DNA of 36,213 nt from Candidatus Eiseniibacteriota bacterium. Its GTDB lineage: Bacteria > Eisenbacteria > RBG-16-71-46 > JAFGJU01. The stretch is from contig CP070702.1 in assembly GCA_020349905.1 (NCBI GenBank), positions 242,584 to 278,796 on the forward strand, read 5' to 3'. The notes beneath the pieces are model-generated. The model worked only from the letters and a program-made list of their open reading frames with translations, was not told the origin of the DNA and did no database searches. Of this stretch, positions 1 to 6,213 are shown one piece after another. The translations under genes and the position numbers were made by a program. Position 1 is the first letter of the stretch. Each line of letters begins with the position of its first letter.

Positions 1-201
1 CCGGAATTCACTGCGCGGTTCGCCGCCTTCGTCGAGGAACGCGCCGGTCACACGGAAACGGCGCTGAAGTTGTGGGAGGAAGTGTCCAGGATATCCGACA
101 ACGAGCGCATAAAAGAGATGGCGGAGGAGAAGGCGGGAAAACTGAGACGGCAGCTGGAGGAGGAAAGCAGGGTGAGTGGGCGCGCCGACAGTGATACGTA
201 G
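1..201 (+). CDS. C-terminal end of a probable TPR-like protein (5' truncated)
   Basis: An open frame enters from the left edge and stops with TAG at 199-201; only about 66 residues are visible. The visible part is helical, with an alternating small/large pattern around AALKLWEEV-like residues (here ETALKLWEEVSRIS), as in the last tetratricopeptide repeat of a protein, followed by a charged Glu/Lys/Arg-rich tail. TPR proteins usually mediate protein contacts, and such genes are common next to type IV pilus loci (PilF/PilW-type pilotins), but the fragment is too short to say this is one. The next gene starts 62 bases later in the same direction, so the two may be co-transcribed. Confidence 0.55.
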   Translation, partial: PEFTARFAAFVEERAGHTETALKLWEEVSRISDNERIKEMAEEKAGKLRRQLEEESRVSGRADSDT

Positions 202-263
202 GGACGGCGGCGCCTGGGAGGCCGGAAGGAGACGGACGCGATTTAGATGAGGGGAATTGACTA

Positions 264-1058
264 GTGGAACTCGTTGCACTCTTCGTGGCGGGGTTGGCGA
301 TCGGTAGCTTTCTCAACGTTTGCATATACCGGGTCCCTCGAAGGATGTCGGTGCTCTCTCCGTCCTCGCACTGTCCCGCGTGCAAGACCTCCATTCCCGC
401 GCGTCAGAACATCCCCGTGTTGAGCTTCTTACTCCTGAAGCGAAAGTGCGGGCATTGCGGCGCGGTCATCCACTGGCGGTATCCTCTCGTCGAGCTCCTG
501 GGGGGCGCGCTGCTTCTGCTGAGCTACCTGGAGTTCGGTTTTTCCTTCGCGCTGTTCTTTTACTACGCCTTTGTGTGTGCCCTCGTCGTGGTCACCTTCA
601 TCGATCAAGAACTCAGAGTCATTCCGGACCGAATAAACCTGTCCTTCATGCTTATCGGATTGGGAGGGAGCGTTCTCTCCCAGTTACGGGTCGTGTCTGG
701 TCTGGGCGTGGAGGTGATTCCCAGCGTGCTGGGCATCGTGATAGGCGGAGGCAGCCTCACGCTGGTGGCGTACCTCTATCTCAAAGTGTCGGGGGTCGAG
801 GGCATGGGAGGAGGTGACGTGAAGCTGGCGGCGATGATAGGCGCGTTCCTGGGCTGGAAGGCGGTGCTGCTCGTGATATTCATCGCCGCGCTCGGCGGGT
901 CAATTCTGGGGCTGGCCCTGGTTCTCATCTTCCGGATGAGCCGCAGGACTCCGATTCCCTTCGGGAGCTTCATGGCGCCGGCCGGCATCGTTGTTCTGTT
1001 CTACCAGGACAGCCTTCTGGAGCTGTTCTCAGCGCTGTCCTCTGCGAGGGCGGGCTGA
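264..1058 (+). CDS. pilD: Prepilin peptidase (A24 family, PilD/GspO type)
   Basis: Inner-membrane aspartic peptidase that removes the short leader of type IV (pseudo)pilins and N-methylates the new N terminus. The 264-residue length is typical of the bifunctional form. Visible signatures are the N-terminal GSFLNVCIYRVP motif, two CxxC pairs (Cys37/Cys40 and Cys62/Cys65) in the cytoplasmic methylase/zinc loop, and the two catalytic aspartates, Asp114 in FIDQE and Asp185 in GGGDVK. Several hydrophobic segments follow Leu74. The start is GTG at 264, preceded by AGGGGA about eight bases upstream. The four prepilin-like genes just downstream (1239-5999) are its obvious substrates. Confidence 0.96.
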   Translation: MELVALFVAGLAIGSFLNVCIYRVPRRMSVLSPSSHCPACKTSIPARQNIPVLSFLLLKRKCGHCGAVIHWRYPLVELLGGALLLLSYLEFGFSFALFFYYAFVCALVVVTFIDQELRVIPDRINLSFMLIGLGGSVLSQLRVVSGLGVEVIPSVLGIVIGGGSLTLVAYLYLKVSGVEGMGGGDVKLAAMIGAFLGWKAVLLVIFIAALGGSILGLALVLIFRMSRRTPIPFGSFMAPAGIVVLFYQDSLLELFSALSSARAG

Positions 1059-1238
1059 GAGCCGTGCGTTGCGTGATGCAACCCTGTGAACCCGCAAACA
1101 CAGGTCCCGGGCAGACCGGAGCAGCACGCTCCCCGTAATCGCCAGTAAACAAAGACAATACACGTCCGGGGTAAGATGAGGTTTTGCCCTCCTTCCGGCA
1201 CAGGGCTTGCACTCTGTAGCCGTGGGAGGGCTTTTGTC
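1059..1238 (+). promoter_or_regulatory. Structured leader with hairpin over the SD of the FimT-like gene
   Basis: This 180-base gap before the first minor pilin contains a string of perfect short stems: GTTGC/GCAAC (1068-1072 with 1078-1082), CCTGTG/CACAGG (1083-1088 with 1099-1104), an alternative GGTC/GACC (1103-1106 with 1114-1117) and GGAGC/GCTCC (1118-1122 with 1128-1132). The last hairpin pairs GCCCTCC (1186-1192) with GGAGGGC (1225-1231), with inner pairs CGGCACAG against CTGT-a-GCCG. Its 3' arm is the Shine-Dalgarno sequence of ATG 1239, and TTTT follows directly. It could therefore be an SD-hiding switch or an attenuator/terminator. I do not recognise a known riboswitch class; the c-di-GMP (GEMM) core is not present. 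Confidence 0.5.
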
Positions 1239-1850
1239 ATGTTTGTCCCCATCCAGTTGCAGAAGCAGATAGAAGAGCACGGCCGCCCGTTCTGGGGTCC
1301 GAGAGCCGGACGCCGCCGCGTGAGGGCCGGTCAGGCGGAGGAATGCCGGGGACGGAAGAAGCGGCAGAGAGCTCAAGTCCTGAAGAGGTCGGACGGAGTG
1401 ACTCTGGTAGAGATCATGGCCGGCCTTGTCGTTTTCGGAATACTCATCGCCGCGAGTCTGCCCGCGTTCAGAAACTATATGTCCACCCAGCTCGTGGAAG
1501 GCACCGTGAACAGGTTCGCGGTGAACCTGAGGCTGGCGAGACAGAAGGCGGCCACAGAAGGGAACAACTACATGTTCACCTTCGACCCCGCAACCAGCAC
1601 TTACCGGATTCTGGACGACAACAACAACAACAGCGTCCTTGATGCCGGGGAAATCGTACACGGTCCTTTTACCATCCCAGCAGAACTGACAGTGACGAAC
1701 GGGCCCGCAGTACCTTTCCCCGGCGATACATTGCTTTTCTTCCCCAACGGTACGGCCAGCAACACGGGGGAAGTGACGATCTCCAACACGAGAGGTTTCT
1801 CGCGCGTGCTGTCGGTCGTGCGCTCTACCGGTGCCGTGGCCATCAGGTAA
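1239..1850 (+). CDS. Minor pseudopilin, FimT/GspH type
   Basis: Type IV pilus or type II secretion-like minor pilin, inserted in the inner membrane and processed by the prepilin peptidase. The processing site is Gly53/Val54 in DGVTLVE, with Glu58 as the conserved Glu+5, followed by a hydrophobic helix to about residue 75. The segment NRFAVNLRLARQKAA matches the FimT/GspH family, in which a helical region precedes a beta-rich globular domain. A dockerin-like acidic loop DDNNNNSVLDAGE lies at residues 126-138. ATG 1239 is chosen because GGGAGGG sits eight bases upstream. The 53-residue leader is long for this family, so a later start such as GTG 1320 (26-residue leader, no good SD) is possible. 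First gene of the minor pilin run. Confidence 0.88.
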   Translation: MFVPIQLQKQIEEHGRPFWGPRAGRRRVRAGQAEECRGRKKRQRAQVLKRSDGVTLVEIMAGLVVFGILIAASLPAFRNYMSTQLVEGTVNRFAVNLRLARQKAATEGNNYMFTFDPATSTYRILDDNNNNSVLDAGEIVHGPFTIPAELTVTNGPAVPFPGDTLLFFPNGTASNTGEVTISNTRGFSRVLSVVRSTGAVAIR

Positions 1851-1862
1851 TAGGAGATTCAG

Positions 1863-2261
1863 ATGAAAGAACTCGGAACAGTATCCGCGACCACCACGCA
1901 CAGAGCGCAGGCAGGATTCAGCCTGGTGGAACTGCTCGTGGCGCTGGTGTTCCTCGGGATCGGAATAATGGCCGTTGCGGCTCTGTTCCCGCTGGCCACG
2001 AAGAACGTGAACGAGGGTAAGGTTCTCACGACGGCTCTGGGGCAGGCGCAGGAGAAACTGGAGGAGCTGCAGGAGGCAAGCTACTCCAGCGCGCTGATGG
2101 CTCCGGGTGCGTACAGGGACTCGTCGGGACACTACGTGAGAAGCTGGACCGTCCGGGACAGTCTTCCGGTGGTCGGAAGCAAGAGAGTGACGGTCTGGGT
2201 GAGCTGGCCTGCGGCGCAGGGGAGAGACAGCGTTAGCCTGGCCACGTATATATCGAAGTGA
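1863..2261 (+). CDS. Minor pseudopilin, PilV/GspI type
   Basis: A 132-residue prepilin with a clear processing site, Gly18/Phe19 in AGFSLVELL (Glu23 is Glu+5), and one hydrophobic segment to about residue 40. The small C-terminal domain and the position between FimT-like and PilW-like genes match PilV/GspI, which form the pilus-initiating tip complex with the other minor pilins. The helix KVLTTALGQAQEKLEELQEAS fits the GspI-type continuation of the N-terminal alpha helix. AGGAG lies just upstream of ATG 1863, and only 12 bases separate it from the previous stop. I cannot tell a pilus role from a type II secretion role from sequence alone, but the nearby pilMNOPQ favours the pilus. Confidence 0.88.
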   Translation: MKELGTVSATTTHRAQAGFSLVELLVALVFLGIGIMAVAALFPLATKNVNEGKVLTTALGQAQEKLEELQEASYSSALMAPGAYRDSSGHYVRSWTVRDSLPVVGSKRVTVWVSWPAAQGRDSVSLATYISK

Positions 2262-2366
2262 GGAAAAGGCGGCTTGCCGGAAGTTGGCCCGCGCAGGGAG
2301 ACGCGGAGCCCTCGGTCCGGCAGCAGGGGCATCTGAGTAAGAGTTTCTCGGGAAGGAAGAGCCATC

Positions 2367-4655
2367 ATGAAAGCAAACGCAGGGAGAACGAAAGCGGGTT
2401 TCGTGACGGGTACGGCACCTCCGGCCTCGCGGCCGATCCGCTGGTCTCGCAACGATACCGCCGGTGTTGACACGTACGGTCGGCTCTCCAGAGGTTTCAG
2501 TCTCGTCGAGATGGTTATCGCTCTCACGGTTTTCGCGTTCGTCGCCGGGGCGCTCTATTCGCTTTACGAACGCAGCCAGAAATCGGAGTCCATCGGCATG
2601 GAGCTGGCCGAGGCTCAGCAGAACGCCCGGGCGGCCCTCGACATCATGACAGGGGAGCTGCGGGCCGCCGGCTACGGGATAGACTTAAACGTAGCGGTTC
2701 CGGTTCTCGTAGCCTCTGAAGAAAGGATCACGTTCGTCGTGGACAGAAACCGGAACGGCTCCGTGGAAAGCGGCGAGATAGTAACGTACTTCGTGGACCC
2801 GAACCTCAACGACGCACTGGTGGTGCTGTCGCCGAACCCGAGGGACCTGGTGCTGCGGAGGGTGGTGAGCTCTCCGGGAGATTCCCTTGCTGCTCCAGTC
2901 TCGGGCGCCGGCGAGGTGATCGCCTACGGTATAACTCAGGACAGGGACGGGGTGGCCGGACGCGACGTTTCCCTGTTCACGTATCTTGACGTCAACGGAA
3001 CCAGCCTCATAACTTCTTCCTCTGCCAGCGACCCGGACAACGCAGTGTATGGCAGGACAGTCGCGGACGCGGATCTGGGCAAACCCGTGGGGTCCGGGGT
3101 GAGTATTGTGTGCTCCTCGATAGTGCTCAGGATAATCATGGAAACGGGGCAGAGAGACGCGCACACGGGCGATTTCCAGAGGGTCTCGATGAGCTCCAGG
3201 GTGATTCCCAGAAACGTACCGTTCCTGGCGTCCGGCTACGGAGTGGCGTACGGGACGGGCACCGGGACAGGAACGGGAACAGGGACCGGTACCGGAACAA
3301 CGACGGGCACAGGCATAGGGACGGGCACCGGGACAGGAACAGGCACCGGGACAGGGACCGGGCTTCCTCCGTACCAGCCGCCCATTCGAATCCCGACCGA
3401 GAAGGTACTCTCGCTGGTGCTCGAGGAGCTACACGAGAAGGATTCCGCAGAGGGCTCCTACACGACTGACGACCACGTTCACGACCAGGACATCGTGCTG
3501 GGCACGAAGGCCGCCGGGACGAACAACCTGGGCGTTTGGTGGAACGGATTTCCTCTGGGCTACGATGGCGGGTACCTGTATCGCATGTGGCCCTCGTACA
3601 CGGGTCTCTCCAACTACGACCTACTGGCGATGGCGTCAGCCAATCTGGACGCTTCGGCCGACAAGTACAGGGACGTCGTGAGTGCCGTGCGGACGAGCGC
3701 AGGCTTCGGGGGTTTCCAGGTCTGGCTCAACCAGGCGGTTTCTCCCGGGGAGGGAGTGCTGGGTACTGCCACGACGCCGATAGTGCCTAACGGAACGTAT
3801 CGCGACGAGGAGACGGGCGAAGGACTCTCCATCGCTGTCGGAGACATGAACAATGACGGAGCCATGGACTGCGTTCTAGGCACCCGCACGTTGATCAATC
3901 AAGGCACCATCGAGGTATGGTACGGGGCAGGGGACGGGACCTTCAGCCACGTCGCTGCGAGCGATGTGTACCTGGCCAGCGGAGAAGTACGAGCGGTTGC
4001 CCTTCTCGACGTGAACCAGGATGGCTACCTGGACGTGGCCGCAGGTGAGACGACGGACGATAGCAGATACGAAGGTGCCATCGACATCTTTCTTAACCAG
4101 CCGGCGCACCCCGGGAGACTGTACAAATCCGTCACCAAGATATCCAGGGGCAGCGTGAACGCTCTGGCAGCCGGGGACATGAACGGTGACGCAGTGGCGG
4201 ACCTGGTCGCCGGCACGCGCACAGGGAACAAGAAGGGAGAGGTCGAGCTCTGGCTCACTGTCACCGAAGGCTCAGGAATGAGCGAGAGCATCGTGATGTG
4301 GCTTGCAGACTACGCCAGCGCCGACGGTCCTGTGCTCTGCGTGGCGCTGGGGGACCTGGACTACGGCAACGGCTATCTGGACATCGCGGCAGGAAACTCC
4401 CAGAAGTCGGTTCAGATATGGTTCTGCGACGCGTGGGCAGAGGTGCCGGGCGAGATAATACCGCAGTTCGAGAGCTGGGCAGACGCGCAGACAGGCGGGG
4501 TAGTGAACGCGGTGGCAATCGCAAGGCTGGAGTGTCCAGGTGATTATCCGGACAGAGACCCGATTAACGACCTCGTCATCGGGACGGCAGTCACCTCGAC
4601 TTCGGGTGAGATAGTCGTTTATCTCAATCCGTACGTCTGGTTGCTACAACCCTGA
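2367..4655 (+). CDS. PilW-type minor pilin fused to a seven-repeat FG-GAP beta-propeller
   Basis: Residues 1-43 are a long leader; cleavage is expected at Gly43/Phe44 in RGFSLVEM, with Glu48 as Glu+5. The pilin part (about 44-290) carries the PilW/GspJ-like segment EAQQNARAALDIMTGELRAAGYG. An acidic loop DRNRNGSVESGE starts at 126. Residues 296-332 are an almost pure Gly-Thr repeat. From about 366 to 762 there are seven FG-GAP/VCBS-like units, each with a D-[LIV]-x-x-G-T-type core and a VWL/IFL-type strand; three carry calcium-type loops (DMNNDGAMD from 493, DVNQDGYLD from 548, DMNGDAVAD from 604). PilW proteins are normally about 200-350 residues, so at 762 this is a fusion. The start ATG 2367 has AAGGAAG upstream. 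A role as a pilus-tip adhesin, in place of PilY1, is inference. Confidence 0.9.
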   Translation: MKANAGRTKAGFVTGTAPPASRPIRWSRNDTAGVDTYGRLSRGFSLVEMVIALTVFAFVAGALYSLYERSQKSESIGMELAEAQQNARAALDIMTGELRAAGYGIDLNVAVPVLVASEERITFVVDRNRNGSVESGEIVTYFVDPNLNDALVVLSPNPRDLVLRRVVSSPGDSLAAPVSGAGEVIAYGITQDRDGVAGRDVSLFTYLDVNGTSLITSSSASDPDNAVYGRTVADADLGKPVGSGVSIVCSSIVLRIIMETGQRDAHTGDFQRVSMSSRVIPRNVPFLASGYGVAYGTGTGTGTGTGTGTGTTTGTGIGTGTGTGTGTGTGTGLPPYQPPIRIPTEKVLSLVLEELHEKDSAEGSYTTDDHVHDQDIVLGTKAAGTNNLGVWWNGFPLGYDGGYLYRMWPSYTGLSNYDLLAMASANLDASADKYRDVVSAVRTSAGFGGFQVWLNQAVSPGEGVLGTATTPIVPNGTYRDEETGEGLSIAVGDMNNDGAMDCVLGTRTLINQGTIEVWYGAGDGTFSHVAASDVYLASGEVRAVALLDVNQDGYLDVAAGETTDDSRYEGAIDIFLNQPAHPGRLYKSVTKISRGSVNALAAGDMNGDAVADLVAGTRTGNKKGEVELWLTVTEGSGMSESIVMWLADYASADGPVLCVALGDLDYGNGYLDIAAGNSQKSVQIWFCDAWAEVPGEIIPQFESWADAQTGGVVNAVAIARLECPGDYPDRDPINDLVIGTAVTSTSGEIVVYLNPYVWLLQP
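3252..3362 (+). repeat. In-frame Gly-Thr minisatellite inside the PilW-propeller gene
   Basis: This 111-base tract is built from degenerate six-base units of the GGNACN type that encode alternating Gly and Thr (37 residues, with two departures: Thr-Thr-Thr and one Ile). It separates the pilin domain from the propeller and probably forms a flexible or rigid linker outside the cell. As the unit is a multiple of three, gain or loss of units would change linker length without breaking the frame. Confidence 0.95.
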
Positions 4656-4691
4656 TGCGAGGGCGTGACAAGTATGAGGAGGGACGCGGAG

Positions 4692-5999
4692 ATGACGGCT
4701 GATGATATTTTTCGGACTCGCGGCGTACGCTGTGGCAACGAGAGAGGAAACGCCCTGGTTGTGGCGCTTCTGGTGCTCATGGTCCTCTCCACGATGGCCG
4801 TGGCCTTCGTGGCCGTCACAAAGACGGAGAAGCAGATCTCCGGAAACCAGCTGAGAGGTGCACAGGCGTTGTACGTGGCCGAGGCCGGTGTCTCGGAAGC
4901 CCTGACCAGGATGTCCTTGCAGGGCTCACCTTCCTACATAGGCGAGAACCTGCATTCGCCCACCGCCGGATGGGGACGCTACATCGTCCTGGGAAACGGC
5001 GGTTCGTTCGGTGACCCTGAACACTCCTTGACCGAATCCGACTCTCTGGACAACAACAACAACGGCTCCATAGACGAGACCGGAGAAGTATATCCGGAAG
5101 TCCCGTCCTCGCAGGTGGGTCTCCAGGACGCCATCCAGTATCCGTGGGTGAAGGTCAGGTACAAGCTGGCTGACGACGCGGGCGTAACGCGCGTCGTGCT
5201 GTACGGCGACCACGACAACGACCCTGCCACGAGACCGGTGGAGAACTTCGTGGCCGGTTTCCCGGTTCTGATCGTGACGAGTAACGGCATCAGAAGCAAC
5301 GCAGACAAGACAGTCGAGGTGGAGGCGGTAAAGGTCCCCGGGCCTCCTGTTCCGGGCTCCGTCTATACAGAGGGAAACCTGGACTGCAAGGGTACCTCCT
5401 TCCACATAGACGGAAGCGACTACGACCCCGTCTCGGAGGAAATAGTGGCGGGTTCCACGCCACTTCCGGGCATCGTGGCCACGGGAGGGCTGGCTGCGGT
5501 GGACTGTAACGTTCCTCAGGGATGGAACAACATAGAGGGCTCAGGTGCTGCCCCGAGCGTTGCCACGGCCACTTTCGACATCGACCTGGCCGCCTACGTG
5601 CAGACGTACGGTTCAATGGCCGACATCATATACAACGGAGACCAGAGTAACCCCACCACGAGCAACTGGGGGACCATAGACGACTACAAAATCATCCACG
5701 TGAGGGGAGGAGACCTTCATCTCTCCGGGACCAACAGCGGTGGCGGAGTGCTTCTGGTGGACGGTGACCTCATGATCTCTGGCCAGTTCTCGTGGTACGG
5801 CCTCATCGTTTGCCTGGGCGACGTGGATTTCACGGGTGGAGGCGCCGGGATACACGTGTACGGGTGCGTGATGACTCAGGGCAACATGGCCACCTCAGGT
5901 AGCGTGACTGGTAACGCGGACCTCTTCTATTCCAGCGCCACGATATCCAAGCTCTCGGACCTCTCCGGCTACACCGTTGCTCTCTGGACAGAGAGATAG
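4692..5999 (+). CDS. PilX-type minor pilin / pilus assembly protein
   Basis: The N terminus fits the PilX N-terminal domain family: a charged stretch, the hydrophobic segment NALVVALLVLMVLSTMAVAF, then QISGNQLRGAQALYVAEAGV, a strongly conserved PilX/GspK-like helix. The prepilin-like site is RGNALVV, without the usual Glu+5, as in GspK/PilX proteins. The large C-terminal part is beta-rich with polar repeats; near the end, HVRGGDLHLSGTNSGGGVLL and following strands look like a beta-helix. An acidic loop DNNNNGSIDETGE begins at residue 120. The frame could begin at GTG 4665 or ATG 4674, but ATG 4692 has a perfect AGGAGG nine bases upstream (4677-4682). It is the last gene of the minor pilin run and faces a convergent gene. 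Confidence 0.88.
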   Translation: MTADDIFRTRGVRCGNERGNALVVALLVLMVLSTMAVAFVAVTKTEKQISGNQLRGAQALYVAEAGVSEALTRMSLQGSPSYIGENLHSPTAGWGRYIVLGNGGSFGDPEHSLTESDSLDNNNNGSIDETGEVYPEVPSSQVGLQDAIQYPWVKVRYKLADDAGVTRVVLYGDHDNDPATRPVENFVAGFPVLIVTSNGIRSNADKTVEVEAVKVPGPPVPGSVYTEGNLDCKGTSFHIDGSDYDPVSEEIVAGSTPLPGIVATGGLAAVDCNVPQGWNNIEGSGAAPSVATATFDIDLAAYVQTYGSMADIIYNGDQSNPTTSNWGTIDDYKIIHVRGGDLHLSGTNSGGGVLLVDGDLMISGQFSWYGLIVCLGDVDFTGGGAGIHVYGCVMTQGNMATSGSVTGNADLFYSSATISKLSDLSGYTVALWTER

Positions 6000-6140
6000 G
6001 GGAAGGGGCTGGCACTGGGTCTCAGCACCAGGCGCTTCCTGAGCTGCCATTGACCTCAGGGTCGCGCCGCACCTGCCTTTCAGATTACACCTTACTTGAG
6101 CCTGCTTGTCGCGCCCTCCGCCCACGAACATGCCTCTCAC

Positions 6141-6186
6141 TCACTGCAAGGACCAGTAGTGATAGGAGCTGAAGTTTCTGTCCTGG
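6141..6186 (-). pseudogene. Remnant tail of a second copy of the downstream membrane glycosyltransferase gene
   Basis: Read on the minus strand, 6186 to 6141 encodes QDRNFSSYHYWSLQ followed by TGA. The intact gene ends (6259 to 6214) with QDRSYTSYHYWFLQ and TGA. Both copies share the frame, the stop codon and most bases, and lie 73 bases apart as a direct repeat. Similarity stops at or just upstream of the QDR codons, so only the last 15 or so codons of a duplicate or former paralogue remain. The rest of the 6000-6213 gap holds no open frame I believe and no clear terminator for the two convergent transcripts. Confidence 0.7.
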
Positions 6187-6213
6187 CCGTCCTGCGGCGA
6201 GCGCCAGCCCTGC

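Noticed and set aside
1..9. EcoRI-like CCGGAATTC at the left edge as a cloning junction
   Set aside because: The reading frame is natural and continuous; a six-base site at the edge can occur by chance.
1059..1238. c-di-GMP (GEMM-I) riboswitch upstream of the pilin genes
   Set aside because: The conserved GGNAAACC/GAAA core and the tetraloop-receptor elements are not found; only generic stems are.
1029..2132. 367-codon minus-strand open frame across the minor pilin genes
   Set aside because: It lies antisense to three clear coding features, has a random Arg/His-rich composition and no family motif; long shadow frames are expected at this GC content.
3252..3362. CRISPR-like or noncoding tandem array
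   Set aside because: Units are contiguous six-base codon pairs without spacers, inside an open frame with continuing domains on both sides.
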